From assembly GCA_015178975.1 (NCBI GenBank), contig WHVD01000012.1, positions 496,001-560,000 of the forward strand: DNA of 64,000 nt, read 5' to 3'. The notes below the pieces were generated by a model, which made no database searches, had not been told where the DNA came from, and was given only the letters and a program-made list of their open reading frames with translations. The DNA is from Hysterangium stoloniferum. Lineage: Eukaryota > Basidiomycota > Agaricomycetes > Hysterangiales > Hysterangiaceae. Position numbers and translations under genes: made by a program. Below, one piece after another: positions 1-10,689 of the stretch (the stretch's first letter is position 1; every line of letters starts with the position of its first letter).

Positions 1-630
1 CGAGCAAGCACCTCACCTTGAGGTGCACGCACTGGTAACAGCCCGGGCCCCGGCTGGACTTCCAATTGCACTCAGTGTTCTGGTCATTACAACTGGAACA
101 CCGCGGGTCGTTCTGAGTCGGTAGGCAGACTGGCACTGCCTTCCTTGCTTTCTGTTGACACAGTTAGCTCCACAGTATACCCACGGACCCGAGACTCACT
201 TTGTTGGGGCTTTCTGGCTCCCCCTCGGACTCGGACTCGACTGCCTTGCACTGAAAATGCCAAGTCAAAAAAAAAAAACGAGAAGTTGAACTATGGGACT
301 TACCTTTCCTGCAACTACCGCGGCTCTCTCCGCGGCCACCCAGGCTTTCTCAGCCGCTACCCTGGCCTTCTCCGCGGCCACTCACGCAGCCTCCTCCTCC
401 TCCCTCTGCTTCTGCCTCACAGCCTCTTCCTCCGTGGCCACGGCCGCCTGGGATTCCCTATTCAGGGCCTCCTCGACCTCCCGGGCTTCTGGTTCCGCCT
501 CTTCTCGCTGTCGCCGTTGCTTGTCCCGCTGCGCCAAGATTTGGGCAGCAGAGAGTGGCGCCTGGTACTGACTGCCCGTGGAGGGCCTGGTGGTTGGCAT
601 AGGCTTGCGCGGTGTGGGCTTTGGTCCCAT
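1..630 (-). CDS. Antisense spliced Zn2Cys6/coiled-coil gene of a Gypsy element (3' end outside window)
   Basis: Reads leftward from ATG at 630. Three exons fit one frame: 630-304, 250-200 and 151-1, separated by GT-AG introns 303-251 and 199-152. Exon 1 encodes a basic Pro-rich start (MGPKPTPRKP), then a long Glu/Arg/Ala coiled coil. Exon 3 encodes six cysteines spaced C-x2-C-x6-C-x9-C-x2-C-x6-C (CSSC...CYQC), the spacing of fungal Zn2Cys6 clusters. One in-frame TGA (382-384) breaks exon 1 where an Ala/Glu/Arg coil repeat would continue, so the copy is probably a pseudogene. It lies just upstream of a polypurine tract and LTR. A paralogue with the same intron positions is at 63015-63890. The protein runs off the left edge. 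Function unknown; DNA or nucleic-acid binding is inferred only from the cysteine spacing. Confidence 0.7.
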
Positions 631-827
631 GCTATCGATGATGGGGGTAATAAAGAAGAAGAAATTTCTATTTTTTCAAATTTATATATAGGCTCGTCGC
701 GTTTGAACCTTACCTTCCAGATCACATGACTCTTTGACACATACGTGTAACTGACATGACTTTTGACACATGCGCGTAGCCGACAAGAACCTTATCTAGG
801 TCTAGAGCCTCTTTGGGACTTCAGCAT

Positions 828-1045
828 AAAGGGAGGATACTGTTATGATGAGTATATACATAATCTGTAAGAGTTGAGTCATGTACATGCACGTGACCAC
901 CCACATTCACCCACATCGATAACCTGGGATAACCCCCACATGATCTGTTAACCCCCATGAGTAAAAATACAAATAAACAAATCACAACAAAGTGTGATCT
1001 CTGTGACACAACGTGTCAATATCACAGTCAGGACACATCACACAC
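828..1045 (+). mobile_element. Polypurine tract and 3' LTR of a Gypsy-type element
   Basis: A purine run (aaagggaggatac, 828-840) is followed directly by TGTTATGATG at 841, the usual PPT/LTR junction of LTR retrotransposons. The right end of the LTR is not clear; it must stop before the gene that starts at 1073, and 1045 is a guess. The rest of the element lies left of the window. This LTR is not the same family as those at 2276, 20561 and 55797. Confidence 0.5.
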
Positions 1046-1072
1046 CCTGCTTCCTGCTTCCATTCTCAACTG

Positions 1073-2064
1073 ATGTCTTCCAGCTCAATCAACCTATCAA
1101 GCCTTCTCAAAGTGGCAGGAGATGACATTATCAGAGCATATCGGACAAAAGTGAGTGTATAAATATTTACGCCTTGGAGTGCAGACAACAGCTAAATTGA
1201 TTGTTAATTCTTTCAGTACTTCACTACTGGTATCATTGAAGCATCTCGCGACTTTCTTTCTAACAAGAATGCTATAAATTGGGTGAATGCTGAAAATTTC
1301 CAGCATTTCATAGTTGAATGGCTCCAGGTTCCCACACCGTGTACTCCACAGATCATCGAGTCTTCAACATCTGCAAGTGCACTTCCATTGAGACAGTATA
1401 AACGACAGCGGGGATCATTAACATCTTCTGAGCATTCAGTGGTGATAGCCAGTAAGCTTCATATTCCCTCCAGATGTTCTTTGCTAATTTTCATGAGATA
1501 AACGACTGCGGAGAGTATCTAGATCTCCTCCTCCAACCACCTGGGTGACCCTAAGTAAGCTTTATATTTTCTCAGTCAGCTCCATTTTTGCTAATATTCG
1601 TTAGATAAATCTACTGGCACACTAGCCAAAAAGCATGCCCGGTATTCCAAACATCAAGCAATGACTGATGCTGGCTGGATACAGATCACATGCCAACAAT
1701 GGGTCAAGCAGCTGGTTGAACTGACAGAAATTCCTATGACCTGGCCAATTCCTATGGAAGGTGAATCCATAGGATATATTCTTGATCTGACCAACAGCGC
1801 CTTCAAATTTATTGATTCCAATGGTAATCCACTCTCCATGGCAGCTATTATTAAGAACAAGGTATGTTCATTCTCATTCTTGATTTTAATATCTTATTAT
1901 TATTATTTATATGTAAGTGCGTTGATGGTTGGGGTGATGGAAGTGGTGGAACCAAAGACGCTGGCCCTGTCGTCTTCCTCCTTGGCAAGATCAAAACTCA
2001 ACAAGCTATTCATGTTTGCCGTGGCCATTTTATGTGCTCATTTATCTTACCTCCAACAATCTAG
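1073..2064 (+). CDS. Five-exon gene of unknown function, 257 aa
   Basis: Exons 1073-1150, 1217-1451, 1498-1554, 1605-1861 and 1918-2064 join in one uninterrupted frame from ATG to TAG (774 nt). All introns are GT-AG and 46-66 nt. The protein has an acidic/hydrophobic N-terminus, a basic Ser/Pro-rich middle, and a C-terminal part with several Trp (DAGWIQ, WVKQL, MTWPIP), then SMAAIIKNK, GWGDGSGG and HVCRGHFMC. From memory, this order resembles an unnamed family of predicted proteins in mushroom genomes that goes on further after the second cysteine, so this copy may be C-terminally short; I cannot check that. Introns 1452-1497 and 1555-1604 start alike (gtaagct.atat) and both lead into AATAAA codons, so an intron/exon junction seems duplicated. 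The gene is flanked by LTRs on both sides. No catalytic motif recognised. Confidence 0.65.
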
Positions 2065-2275
2065 ACTGTACACGAATTCTGAGCCTGTGTTTCCATCTGC
2101 CACTTGCCCTCCCAATCTTCATTCTAACCAATAACCGATATAATTTTTTTATTACTGTAATTATTTTAGTTTGTTATAATATTTAGTTAATTATTCAATT
2201 TTAATATTTAGTTAACTAATTAAACTTCCTTAAATGGACAGGATGACTCGACTCTTACAGATTATGCATAGCCTC

Positions 2276-3115
2276 TGTTACGACCAGACAATCCCGCCGG
2301 ACTCCGGGCACTAACCCATACGCCCCCACGTGCTACAAGCACCAATTGTCTGTTTATAGGATTTCCTGCCCGGACTCCGTTATGTCAAGACTAGTTACAT
2401 TCGACCTCATTACGACACATATCAGTCACCAGACTTCCCCCGGACTCCGTCTCTGTCTATGTCCGTCTTCGTCCCACGCATCAGTCACCGGATCCCGCTT
2501 AGAATCCCGTCACCACTCTAATCGAGCCCCGTTCCCATTTTAGTCAAATGACCTGTCATGATTTAGGACTCCACTCCCGCTCCATTTCTCGTTATGGGTT
2601 ATGCTTTGTCACGATTCGGACTCTGCTCCATTCCGTTCCGTTCCTAACACCAATTTGGTGTTTACTATTCCCATTTCATGTTTTGTTAGTTTCGTTTCGC
2701 CATTACTGGATTTGGTATGTCATTCACTCCATGGTCTATATAAACTGGCAGATGTTGTACATACAATCCAGTCAGAAAATTAGCTTATATTTCCCCCAGT
2801 AATCTAATAACATTTTCCACTCTAAAAGCTTACTTGATTCACATTGCTCACACTAGTTGGAGCCCACGGGCTCTGGCGCATCTATCTCTCTCAACTATCT
2901 CGACTCACGACCCACGACCTCCGACTTACGATCCACGACCCCCGACTTACGACCTACGACCCACGAACCCCGCCCAGACTCCCCGGGATCCCTGTCCGTT
3001 CGTTTGAAATTGGACAACACGATCTAGCGAGGGTGCAGCCTATAAGCTGAAACCAAGTCCTACCGGATATCCCGCGGGTTTCTCCAGAAACCCGGCCTGT
3101 GTGTGTATCCTAACA
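2276..3115 (+). mobile_element. Solo LTR, Gypsy family A
   Basis: An 840-bp block begins TGTTACGACC and ends TATCCTAACA (TGTTA...TAACA inverted ends), with no coding sequence inside. It is homologous, inverted, to 20561-21364, and in direct orientation to 55797-56588, which precedes a Gypsy gag. An 8-bp direct repeat, ATAGCCTC, flanks it (2268-2275 and 3117-3124) with one extra base on the right. A solo LTR left by LTR-LTR recombination is the likely origin. Confidence 0.75.
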
Positions 3116-3520
3116 AATAGCCTCCTGAAATTAACCTGATTTTTACAATTTATTTTTATTATTTATTTTGGGAGAGTTATCGAATTTCTACTGTTTATTC
3201 TTTTTTATCTAAATATCTTCCAAGTTGGCCATCTGGTGCGTATTGTGCAATGCGCAGGAAAATTCGTCACAACAAGTGACTGTCGTCACCAAATGCGACG
3301 ACTTGTCACAAATGTGACCCAGCTGTCACAAACACGGCTGAATAATCATAATGTCACACATATGGAAACATTGTGACATGCATGGGAAAATTAAGTAATC
3401 AGCGTGTGCACATGAAATCAGCAACTTCACGATGTGCGAGAACATTACATCAGCATATATGCTACAATGGAAAGTAGTAGAAACTCCTGGAATATTCCGA
3501 TAAATATCTTTTAAAGTTGT
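3116..3520. other. Non-coding stretch between LTR debris
   Basis: No gene seen. 3265-3390 is rich in TGTCAC/GTGACA words, as is the LTR at 22142-22576, and may be a scrap of that LTR family, but I could not align it confidently. Confidence 0.3.
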
Positions 3521-3524
3521 TGGT

Positions 3525-4650
3525 TATCCTCCTATGAAGCAAAGTGGTTGGATATGGAATAAAATGATGAATGAACAGATGATAACATGGGGATTCACCA
3601 GACCTACCTCTGAATCTTGCATTTATTACAGGTGCACAGCTACTCACATCATTATTGCAGTGGTACTCATTGATGATTTTCTTTCCATTGCTAGTACAAG
3701 TGCTGAGAATGAGGCTTTTAAGGATGAAATGTGTCGTTTTTGGACTATATCTGATCTCAGATCTGTGCACTTTGTCATTGGCATTGCTGTAGAACTGGAT
3801 TGGTCTAATCATTCAGTCTACCTCTCCCAAACCACACTGATAGACATCTTATGACAATTTGCTCAAATTACTGCAACTACCTTATCTACTCCCATGGACC
3901 ATGGGCTTAAACTTCACTCACTAGTCTGATCAAACATCTCTGTCCAAGTCTGATACCGACAACCTACTCAAACTACCCTATAGGTCTTTAGTTGGCTATT
4001 TACTATATCTCACTATTTTTACATGCCCCAACATCTCTTTTGCTGTCCAACACTTATTGCAATACCTAGATAGCTACTCTACCACACATTGGACTGTGGC
4101 TGTTCATGTCATATAATATTTAAAGGGGATACAAACTCTTCGACTATGTCTGGGTGGATTAAATAACATCAATCTCACTGGATACACAGATTTGAACTGG
4201 GTCAACTGTCTTGATACCCATCACAGCATTAGCAGCTACACCTTCACTCTAGGATCTGGTATCAATTCATGGGCTACAAAGAAACAAAAAACTGTTGCTG
4301 CTTCCTCATGTAAGGCTGAATATGTTCCCACTTTCAAGGCCATCAAAGAAGGGACTTGGCTTCATTCATTACTTTTTGGAATTTCCTTCTCTTTCCCTGG
4401 ATCCACTACTGTCTTTTGTGATAATAATGCCACTAGCAACCTGTCCAAAGATCCCCTTTTACATTCCTATCTCAAGCATATTGATATTAAATATCATTTC
4501 CTACAAGAACACATCCTTACTCCAGATTTCTCCTTATGTTATGTCAACATGTCCAATAACCTTGCTGACATCTTTACCAAAGCCCTTGGGCTGTCAAATT
4601 CATTAAACTTTGTAGTTTCTTACATCTTCAGTGACAGGACTACCATGTGA
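3525..4650 (+). pseudogene. 5'-truncated Ty1/Copia pol: end of reverse transcriptase plus RNase H
   Basis: 3534-3854 translates to the end of a Copia reverse transcriptase (KQSGWIWNK, ending near VYLSQTTLIDIL). After a stop and a decayed connection, 4192-4650 encodes Copia-type RNase H: NSWATKKQKTVAASSCKAEY, then FCDNNA, KHIDIKYHFL and NNLADIFTKAL are the family's standard landmarks. Gag, protease and integrase are absent. It ends at a PPT (gtgaggaggag, 4647-4657) that abuts a TGTTGG LTR. A dead fragment. Confidence 0.85.
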
Positions 4651-4657
4651 GGAGGAG

Positions 4658-4905
4658 TGTTGGCCAACACCATAGAAACTCCATTACTATGTTTGGAAGA
4701 CCAAACAAATACAAATACAAGTCTATAATAACAAAGGAACCATGAGGCTGAACCATTGTTCTTGTCTCAATCTTCTCTTTGTTCTATATTCCTTTCTTCA
4801 TACTGTCTATTTACATTTAGTATATATAGTGTAGAAAGGATACTCATGCACCTCAGTCCATTATATATCTATATGAGACTGAGGTGAGTTGTTTCACTTC
4901 TATCA
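4658..4905 (+). mobile_element. 3' LTR of the Copia fragment
   Basis: Starts TGTTGGCCAACACC immediately after the PPT. The right end (…TATCA) is chosen as the first TG...CA-compatible end after the conserved segment agtccattatat...gagactgag. The same segment occurs at 6695-6776 and, in reverse, in the 159-bp LTRs at 5466-6359, so these are related Copia LTRs. Confidence 0.55.
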
Positions 4906-5465
4906 TGTTTATATAGTATATTCATATATATTGGAGGTTGTCCATAATTACTATAATATCAGATGTTTACTGGTAAAATTTATATTTCTACAAAACTCCA
5001 TCTTTAAATAGTGATATATCTTCTTCTGAGACTATTATATTGTTAACCACCAACCATGAGAAACAATTCTCCATATTATATCCTAAACAATTCAGAGTCA
5101 ATTAATAGAACCTATTGTATATTGTTTTCAAAGTTATGTAAATACTTGCTAATACTTTTGTTGGTAATTTGTGTTTAAAAGCTAAACTGTAGTTATTTCC
5201 TAGTAAAATATATAAGATGTCATTAGAGATTTTTCATCCTATGACTTTCTTCATTAAAGGAAACCACCTATATATTCTTGGTATGTTGAATCAAGTAGAA
5301 ATCTGTTCAGATTGACAGACCCATTCCAATGTAATACATATATATATGCATGAAATGGACCATTTAAAAGGATATGTATGCTTTTTAAAAGTCTTAATGT
5401 TTTAATCTACTAAACCCTTTCAAAATCTATTCCACTCTTGAAAGATGATTTGTTTCATAATATAC

Positions 5466-6359
5466 TGTTAGAAGTAAGACCTAAATACAATAAACTCAGT
5501 CTCATATATGATATAATGGACTTGCTAGGTATCATGTTATTGGTGTTGTATGGCCGTGCCCGAGAGTTTATTGATACTGGGCAGCCATGCCCGAACTTAG
5601 ACGTTTTGATGGTGTTGTTCAATACTCCTCCTCACCATAGGGCAATACATTTCAAAAGGTCTTTGGAAATGTCATCCATTTTGTAGGCATGATCAATGAG
5701 GGAGCAGACCTTTTTGGCAGTAACGGGTAGGGGTGTAGTGCGAGCACAATGGGTAGTGAGGGCTTCCTGTAATAGCTGGACTTGTTAAATTGGGCCCTCA
5801 CTTTGGTGTCATTGTCGGATAGCCTCCCAACATGCTTTTGCACCCAGTTTGCAATCGAGGTATTCCTGTTCAGAGGTCTCGACAGTAGAGGCGATAAGTG
5901 TGGTGGCCAGTGAATTGTTGGCCAGCCAGTTGGCTGCAGCACAAGGTTCTGTAACACTGGGTTCAGGGATAGAGCCATCATGTAACCTGAAAGTCCAGTG
6001 AGGGTGAGAAAGAGATCAGCAGCATGGAACCAAGGACAGTACTTATATTTGAGTTTGTCGAGTTTGGGTCCCATGTAGGTTAGATTGGTGCGGATGAGGG
6101 AAATGGAGGGTGCAATGGCATCTGTGGGGGTAAAGGTTGGGGTGGTCATGGAAGAGATTGATTATAGGAGTGTCTTACTCAGGAAGATAGGCCCATAACC
6201 TGTCAGAAGTAAGACCTAAATACAATAAACTCAATCTCATATATGATATAATGGACTTGCTAGGTATCATGTTATTGGTGTTGTATGGGCGTGCCTGAGA
6301 GTTTATTGATACTGGGCAGCCATGCCCAAAATTAGATGTTTCAATGGTGTTGTTCAACA
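5466..6359 (-). mobile_element. Complete miniature Copia-derived LTR element (TRIM-like), 894 bp
   Basis: Two direct repeats of exactly 159 bp (5466-5624 and 6201-6359) flank a 576-bp interior. The 5-bp target duplication TATAC (5461-5465 and 6360-6364) marks the insertion. Read on the minus strand, the 5' LTR starts TGTTGAACAACACC and ends TTCTGACA. It is followed at once by ggttatgggcc (6200-6190), which is complementary to the anticodon arm of initiator tRNA-Met, the half-tRNA primer type known for copia. The 3' LTR is preceded by the PPT ggtgaggaggag, as in the Copia copy ending at 4657. The LTRs differ at about 10-11 of 159 sites, mostly transitions. It is non-autonomous because it lacks pol. 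Confidence 0.85.
5652..6149 (-). pseudogene. Gag-like remnant inside the miniature Copia element, 165 aa
   Basis: An open frame of 165 codons fills most of the interior. It starts 41 nt after the putative primer-binding site. The sequence (IRTNLTYMGPKLDKLKYKYC, FLTLTGLSGYM) resembles the N-terminal part of Copia Gag only in position and general character; no zinc knuckle is present. It could still be translated as a truncated Gag, or it could be passive filler. Confidence 0.45.
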
Positions 6360-6509
6360 TATACCAATAATTTTTAAACATTCTAAAGTTTTAAAAACCA
6401 AATTATGTTTGGATCACATCCCAGATGTTTATAGAGTATATTAGAATTTGGTATACTTAATAGTTTTCAGATATCATCCATTATAGATTATGTTAAGTTT
6501 TTGTGGTGC

Positions 6510-6776
6510 TGTTCCTAGACCGTATAATTTTCCGTTTGTCTGAGTGAGGTGGCAGTACTCGTTGTAAACGGATAAGGACTAAACAAATACAGATAGACCT
6601 TATATAATCCAGAATACATGGTGAATTCCCAACCGCAGCGACCCGAGCCCTAATGCTCGTGATCCCTCGCTAACCCAAATCCCAGAAAAGTCGACAGATT
6701 ACCGTTAGGTATTTTATATAGTCCATTATACATCTATACAAGACTGAGATTACCATTAGGATCTTACTTTCTAACA
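6510..6776 (+). mobile_element. Probable solo Copia-family LTR
   Basis: Runs from TGTTCCTAGACC to CTTTCTAACA, 267 bp, with no coding content. Its last 80 bases match the 3' part of the other Copia LTRs here (agtccattatacat, agactgag, atcttactt). I saw no clear target duplication, so the left end is uncertain. Confidence 0.45.
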
Positions 6777-6780
6777 GGGT

Positions 6781-7230
6781 TTGCCCCCCGGGTCAGCCTT
6801 GTTGTGTAAAAAGACAGGGATGAAGCGCTGTGTATCTTGTGTAAGCACGGTCACAAGGCTATCCCTTTTAATTAACTCCGTGGCTGATGAGTCTGTATCA
6901 ATGAAATTAGAACGCTTCCTAGATAAAACTATGAATGATCATACTCATGGGACGTATCTAGTTGAGGTTGATGATAGTGCTTTCTGCGGTAGACGATCTG
7001 ATGAAGTGTAAGAAAGCAGGGTAGTAAGGTAGCTTGAGTGAATCCTGGAGCCTGTGCTATTTCAGGAGGGCGGGTGTGCCTTGTTCAAATGGAAGCGATA
7101 AAACGCTGTGTATTTCGTGTCAGCACAGCCAGAGTGCTATACCTGGAATTTGACAATATGGCTACGGGTGCGACAATAACTGTTGTCCACCAGTGTCTAC
7201 TTTCAACGAGACGGCTCTGACAAACACGAT
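6781..7230 (+). other. Two diverged copies of a short coding-like block upstream of the kinase
   Basis: 6781-7011 and 7038-7220 are open and share a pattern: gccttgtt...aagcgctgtgtat.ttgtgt.agcac, translating to 'MKRCVSCVST' in the first and 'IKRCVFRVST' in the second. They may be extra 5' exons of the kinase or remnants of a duplicated exon. I could not place convincing splice sites that link them to the exon at 7231. Confidence 0.3.
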
Positions 7231-8950
7231 ATGGTAAGGACAGAGACCCTCCTTGAAGACGCAGAGGAGCTACCACCCTTGCTTTCGCCAGGGGTATTAA
7301 GCTCGACACAACACGAGCAGACCATGACCATGAATACTGGAATGAGGGAAATATTCAGGGAGAAGCTTCGAGAACGATGGAACTGTAACGAACACGGGCA
7401 CTATTTGTGTTACCGGACCCCAAATGACGACCAGCATAAACCGCTGTCCGAAAACGATGTAGAGGTTTGGGTTGACGAGTTGGTGAGTAAAGTATTATGC
7501 TACTGCCATGCAATCTGTATCACATCCTACATATTTCAGTGCCAAGGAGAAACAACCTACCATGACCCACCAACTATTATTGTCATAAACTTCTCTCAAC
7601 CAAGAGGGTCTTTCCCCGCAGGTGCAACCCCGAAACCCCAACAACCGGGTGGCTATGCAAATGGTTCCAACGTGCTTAGGTCATTCTCTAAAGTGTTTAG
7701 GTCATTCTTTACTACTCATTCCACTACGAATGGTGCTGGTACTGCACCGTATTCTTCTGCGAGTGAGGCTAGTGCAAGTTCATCAGCAAGCGGGTTGGAA
7801 ACTCCGTCATATTCTTCAATTAGTGGATCTAGGGTGAAAACTGCACCATGCTCCCCGAACACGTTGTGCCCCTCTGACGTGTTTTCAAAACGATCATCTC
7901 TTTGCCTTGACGGTTTAATAGTGCACCGCAGCAAGTATCCAGTAGCAGGTGGCGGTTTCGCAGATATATGGACTGGGAAATTAAGAGGGGAAGAGGTTGC
8001 CATTAAGATTATGAGGCGGTTCACCAGTAGCGGATTGCCTATTATGGAGGGCAAAATGTTGAGGGTAGGTACATATCTCATGGATAGATATGTAGACTCT
8101 CACCACTGCGATATTTGAATTATAGCGAATATGGCGAGAATATCTTGCATGGTCTTCCCTCAGTCACCCTAACATACTGTCATGTCTCGGATTTTGCTAC
8201 GATTTCACTTCGAGCCCACTGTCAGAATTACCGGCTTTGATCTCTCCGTGGATGTCCCAAGGCACTGTGTTATCCTATATTGCGAATCACCCAAATGCAA
8301 ACCGACTCCCTCTGGTCCGTGTTCATTCATCCGAATCTCCCTATTGCTGAATGTTCAATATAGATCGCAGGAATCATCAATAGTCTTGTATTCTTGCATG
8401 ACAGAAGTCCCGCCATAATTCATGGCGATATTCGCGCTGTATGCTTCGACCCCCTGAGTGACTCGGAGGTGTGCTGACCTACCAACAGGGCAATGTATTG
8501 GTCTCAGAAGAAGGCATTCCTTGCCTAACCGACTTTGGACTATCCAGAATATTGGACAATAGCGGCATAAGGGAAGTGACGACATCTACGAACATAGCTG
8601 GTTCATTGAGGTGGACGGCTCCAGAGCTCCTTTCCGCGACCGAGACAAGGCCATATGTTGATGAGAAGAGTGACGTTTGGGCATTTGGAATGACAGTGCT
8701 CGTACGTCCGCCATAAGTGGGCATGTGTCGTATCGCTTGACCAATTCAAAAGGAAATACTTACTGGGGATCCACCATACGCAGACACCAAACGTGATCCG
8801 GTTGTATTTGGTATGATCGTAAATGACATTATCCCATCTCGTCCGGATGTGCCTGGTATGACGGATGGGATATGGTCGGGCTGCAACCTGTGTTGGAAGA
8901 AGGATCCTGAGATGCGACCTGCAATGAGGGAGATGCTACACCTTGTTTAA
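7231..8950 (+). CDS. Protein kinase, basidiomycete TKL type, 483 aa
   Basis: Six exons join without a stop: 7231-7482, 7540-8064, 8126-8314, 8364-8438, 8489-8701, 8753-8950. All introns are GT-AG and about 50-61 nt. A Ser/Thr-rich linker (about residues 110-200) precedes the kinase domain. Landmarks: glycine loop GGGFADIW (221-228), catalytic Lys in VAIK (240), HGDIRAGNVLV (342-352, spanning an intron), DFG (362-364), APE (391-393), and SDVWAFGMTV. HRD is replaced by HGD, as is common in mushroom TKL kinases; the proton-acceptor Asp and Asn are present, so activity is expected. Protein phosphorylation, substrate unknown. ATG 7231 is the only nearby start but is followed by gtaagg, so an upstream exon is possible. 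The least decayed gene in the left half of the window. Confidence 0.88.
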
Positions 8951-9590
8951 GAATCTGATAAGTTTTGAAGTATGCTTCCTGAATGGTGAGTCTCACCATT
9001 GTGTAATAGTTAGACTGTATTGCTTCGACTGTTGTTGTCCCGATTATGAATCACTCTACCGCACCCAGACTGATAACTTGATCTATTTACGACTCCGCGA
9101 CGTTGCTCGTCGTTAAATTTCCCAAGTGCTTCCGGACCACTCATGGAAGGGGGGAGCCAATAGTCAATGATTTTAGGCTGTCAACATTTAATTGGATTAC
9201 TCGGAGAAGTCGAATGACTGGAGAAATATATCATTTTGTCCAGGGCATAACACGATGAAGGTCCCAATGGACAATAGGCCTCAGATCTCTAGATCTTGCT
9301 CTTACAATATCGAACGGTTTGTACTCACTGATGTTGTTTCAGGTATAATGTGACAGTGAACCAATTTCCATATATAATACATAGAGAGGGGGGGGGAATC
9401 AATTAAGGTGCTGGAAGCGCTAGTGCACTTATGGTGCACCATATTGTAATTACATATGGCTACATGATGACTATGTACTGAGGGGAATATGGCATTACCC
9501 TCATTTCCACTGCTGCCACCTGTACCTCCCCTCTGAAGCTGGGTTTAGGGTTTAATACAAGTTTCAGAAGAGAGGCATAGCAGCTCAATG
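8951..9590. other. Non-coding stretch after the kinase
   Basis: No gene seen. There is a G-run (ggggggggg, near 9390) and a weak inverted word pair; otherwise featureless. Confidence 0.3.
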
Positions 9591-9598
9591 GATGATAT

Positions 9599-9760
9599 TG
9601 TTGGAATATGTGGTTTAGGACCCTAAGTAGCCACATGTATTGTTAGGACTGGAAAACCTGCTGGGACCCAGATCCTACTCTACAAGTCTCTATCTCTTCT
9701 TTCATACCATCACTCACATTCCACCATCATTCTCACACACCACATGAGACTTATCACTTG
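9599..9760 (+). mobile_element. Two abutting LTR beginnings
   Basis: 9599-9640 (TGTTGGAATATGTGG...) matches the sequence at 26897 (TGTTGGAATTTGTGG). 9641 onward (TGTTAGGACTGG...CTGCTGGGACCCAG) is the inverse of the LTR edge at 12590-12626. Two LTR fragments therefore meet at 9641. Right limit uncertain. Confidence 0.4.
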
Positions 9761-9789
9761 TAAACAATCAACTTTTGCCACTGGCATGA

Positions 9790-10660
9790 AGGGCTGTGCA
9801 GAATACTGATGTTAAGATCTAAGCCTAAAAGGGAGAGGGGGCTCTAAGTTGGAAGGCCAATGATGGTAATCAGGGGGCTGACAATAGAGATTGTACTAAG
9901 TTGGGAAATCTGCAACTCTATAAATGTAGTGGAGCTTGGCTTCAATGTATGTGTTGTGCCCTTGCACAAACTGTTAGGGTGCTCCAGTATTTCAAACAGA
10001 GTGGATAGTATGATAAGAAATAAAGATCAACACTTCACTCAATCAACCAGAGAGCCACATTGCTAAGGGTCATGAGGTAAGGGTTGTGGCTTGCTGAAGA
10101 CAGCTTTGAGAGTATTAACATAGGGGTAATCTAAGTTGATATTCCAAACTGGAAAACTGTAGCATATGTGGAGCACACTTTATACTATAGTGACAAGGAT
10201 GATCAGACAGCTGATCAGAGAAGTGAGAGTGATGACAGGTCAAAAGGAAGTAGTGAAATGAATGGGAATCCAAATGAGACTAATACAAGATAACAAGGTA
10301 TTCTGAAGAGGTGTAAGGTGGCAAATGGGATGTATACATGGAAAGGTGATGGGGGAGCAAACAGAAGGCAAAAGTGCTAAGATACAAAGAAACAAGTGTT
10401 GGGGGTGCTCTGAGCAGTGCTACCATGAGTGGGGGTACCAATAGTGGGATGCTGAAGGGTTATGAGACTAACACAGCTCACAGGGGTCTGAAAATGACAG
10501 GGATCCTCAATAGGTTGAGACCCTTCAAGACCTTTCTAGAAAATGATGCCAGGGTGTCTCATGAAAAAGTAATGAGAGACATAGGGCAAATGGGGAGTAG
10601 TGAAAATAAGTCCAAGGGAAAATAAGAGGCATGATGATGTGTTAAATGGTCAAAAGGGGA
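9790..10660 (+). repeat. Helitron-associated repeat fragment
   Basis: 9790-10170 aligns with the reverse complement of 54210-54580 (gttaagatctaagc, atcagggggctgacaataga, gtatttcaaacagag, ggtaatctaagt). It keeps a short open stretch 9860-10066 (SINVVELGFNVCVV) also visible in the 54-kb copy. 10171-10660 resembles the reverse complement of 21560-21800 in places. No intact protein. Confidence 0.45.
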
Positions 10661-10689
10661 CCCAGCCTTGCCTGGGTTCATAGCTTGAA

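Larger units (their letters stand above)
4941..6480 (-). repeat. Helitron-associated repeat, interrupted by a miniature Copia element
   Basis: 4941-5465 plus 6365-6480 align, inverted, with 54665-55370 (shared landmarks: acaaaactccatctttaaata, ttgaatcaagtagaaatctg, tagaatttggtatac). The gap 5466-6359 is a later insertion with a TATAC target duplication. Because the 54-kb copy is continuous with Helitron-type helicase remnants, this is probably a piece of the same element. No open protein recognised in it. Confidence 0.55.

Noticed and set aside
1654..1860. Minus-strand open frame overlapping the 1073-2064 gene
   Set aside because: Shadow of exon 4, which joins four other exons in frame.
3265..3390. 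Fragment of the 22142-22576 LTR
   Set aside because: Both are rich in TGTCAC words, but I could not find a continuous alignment; may be convergence of simple words.
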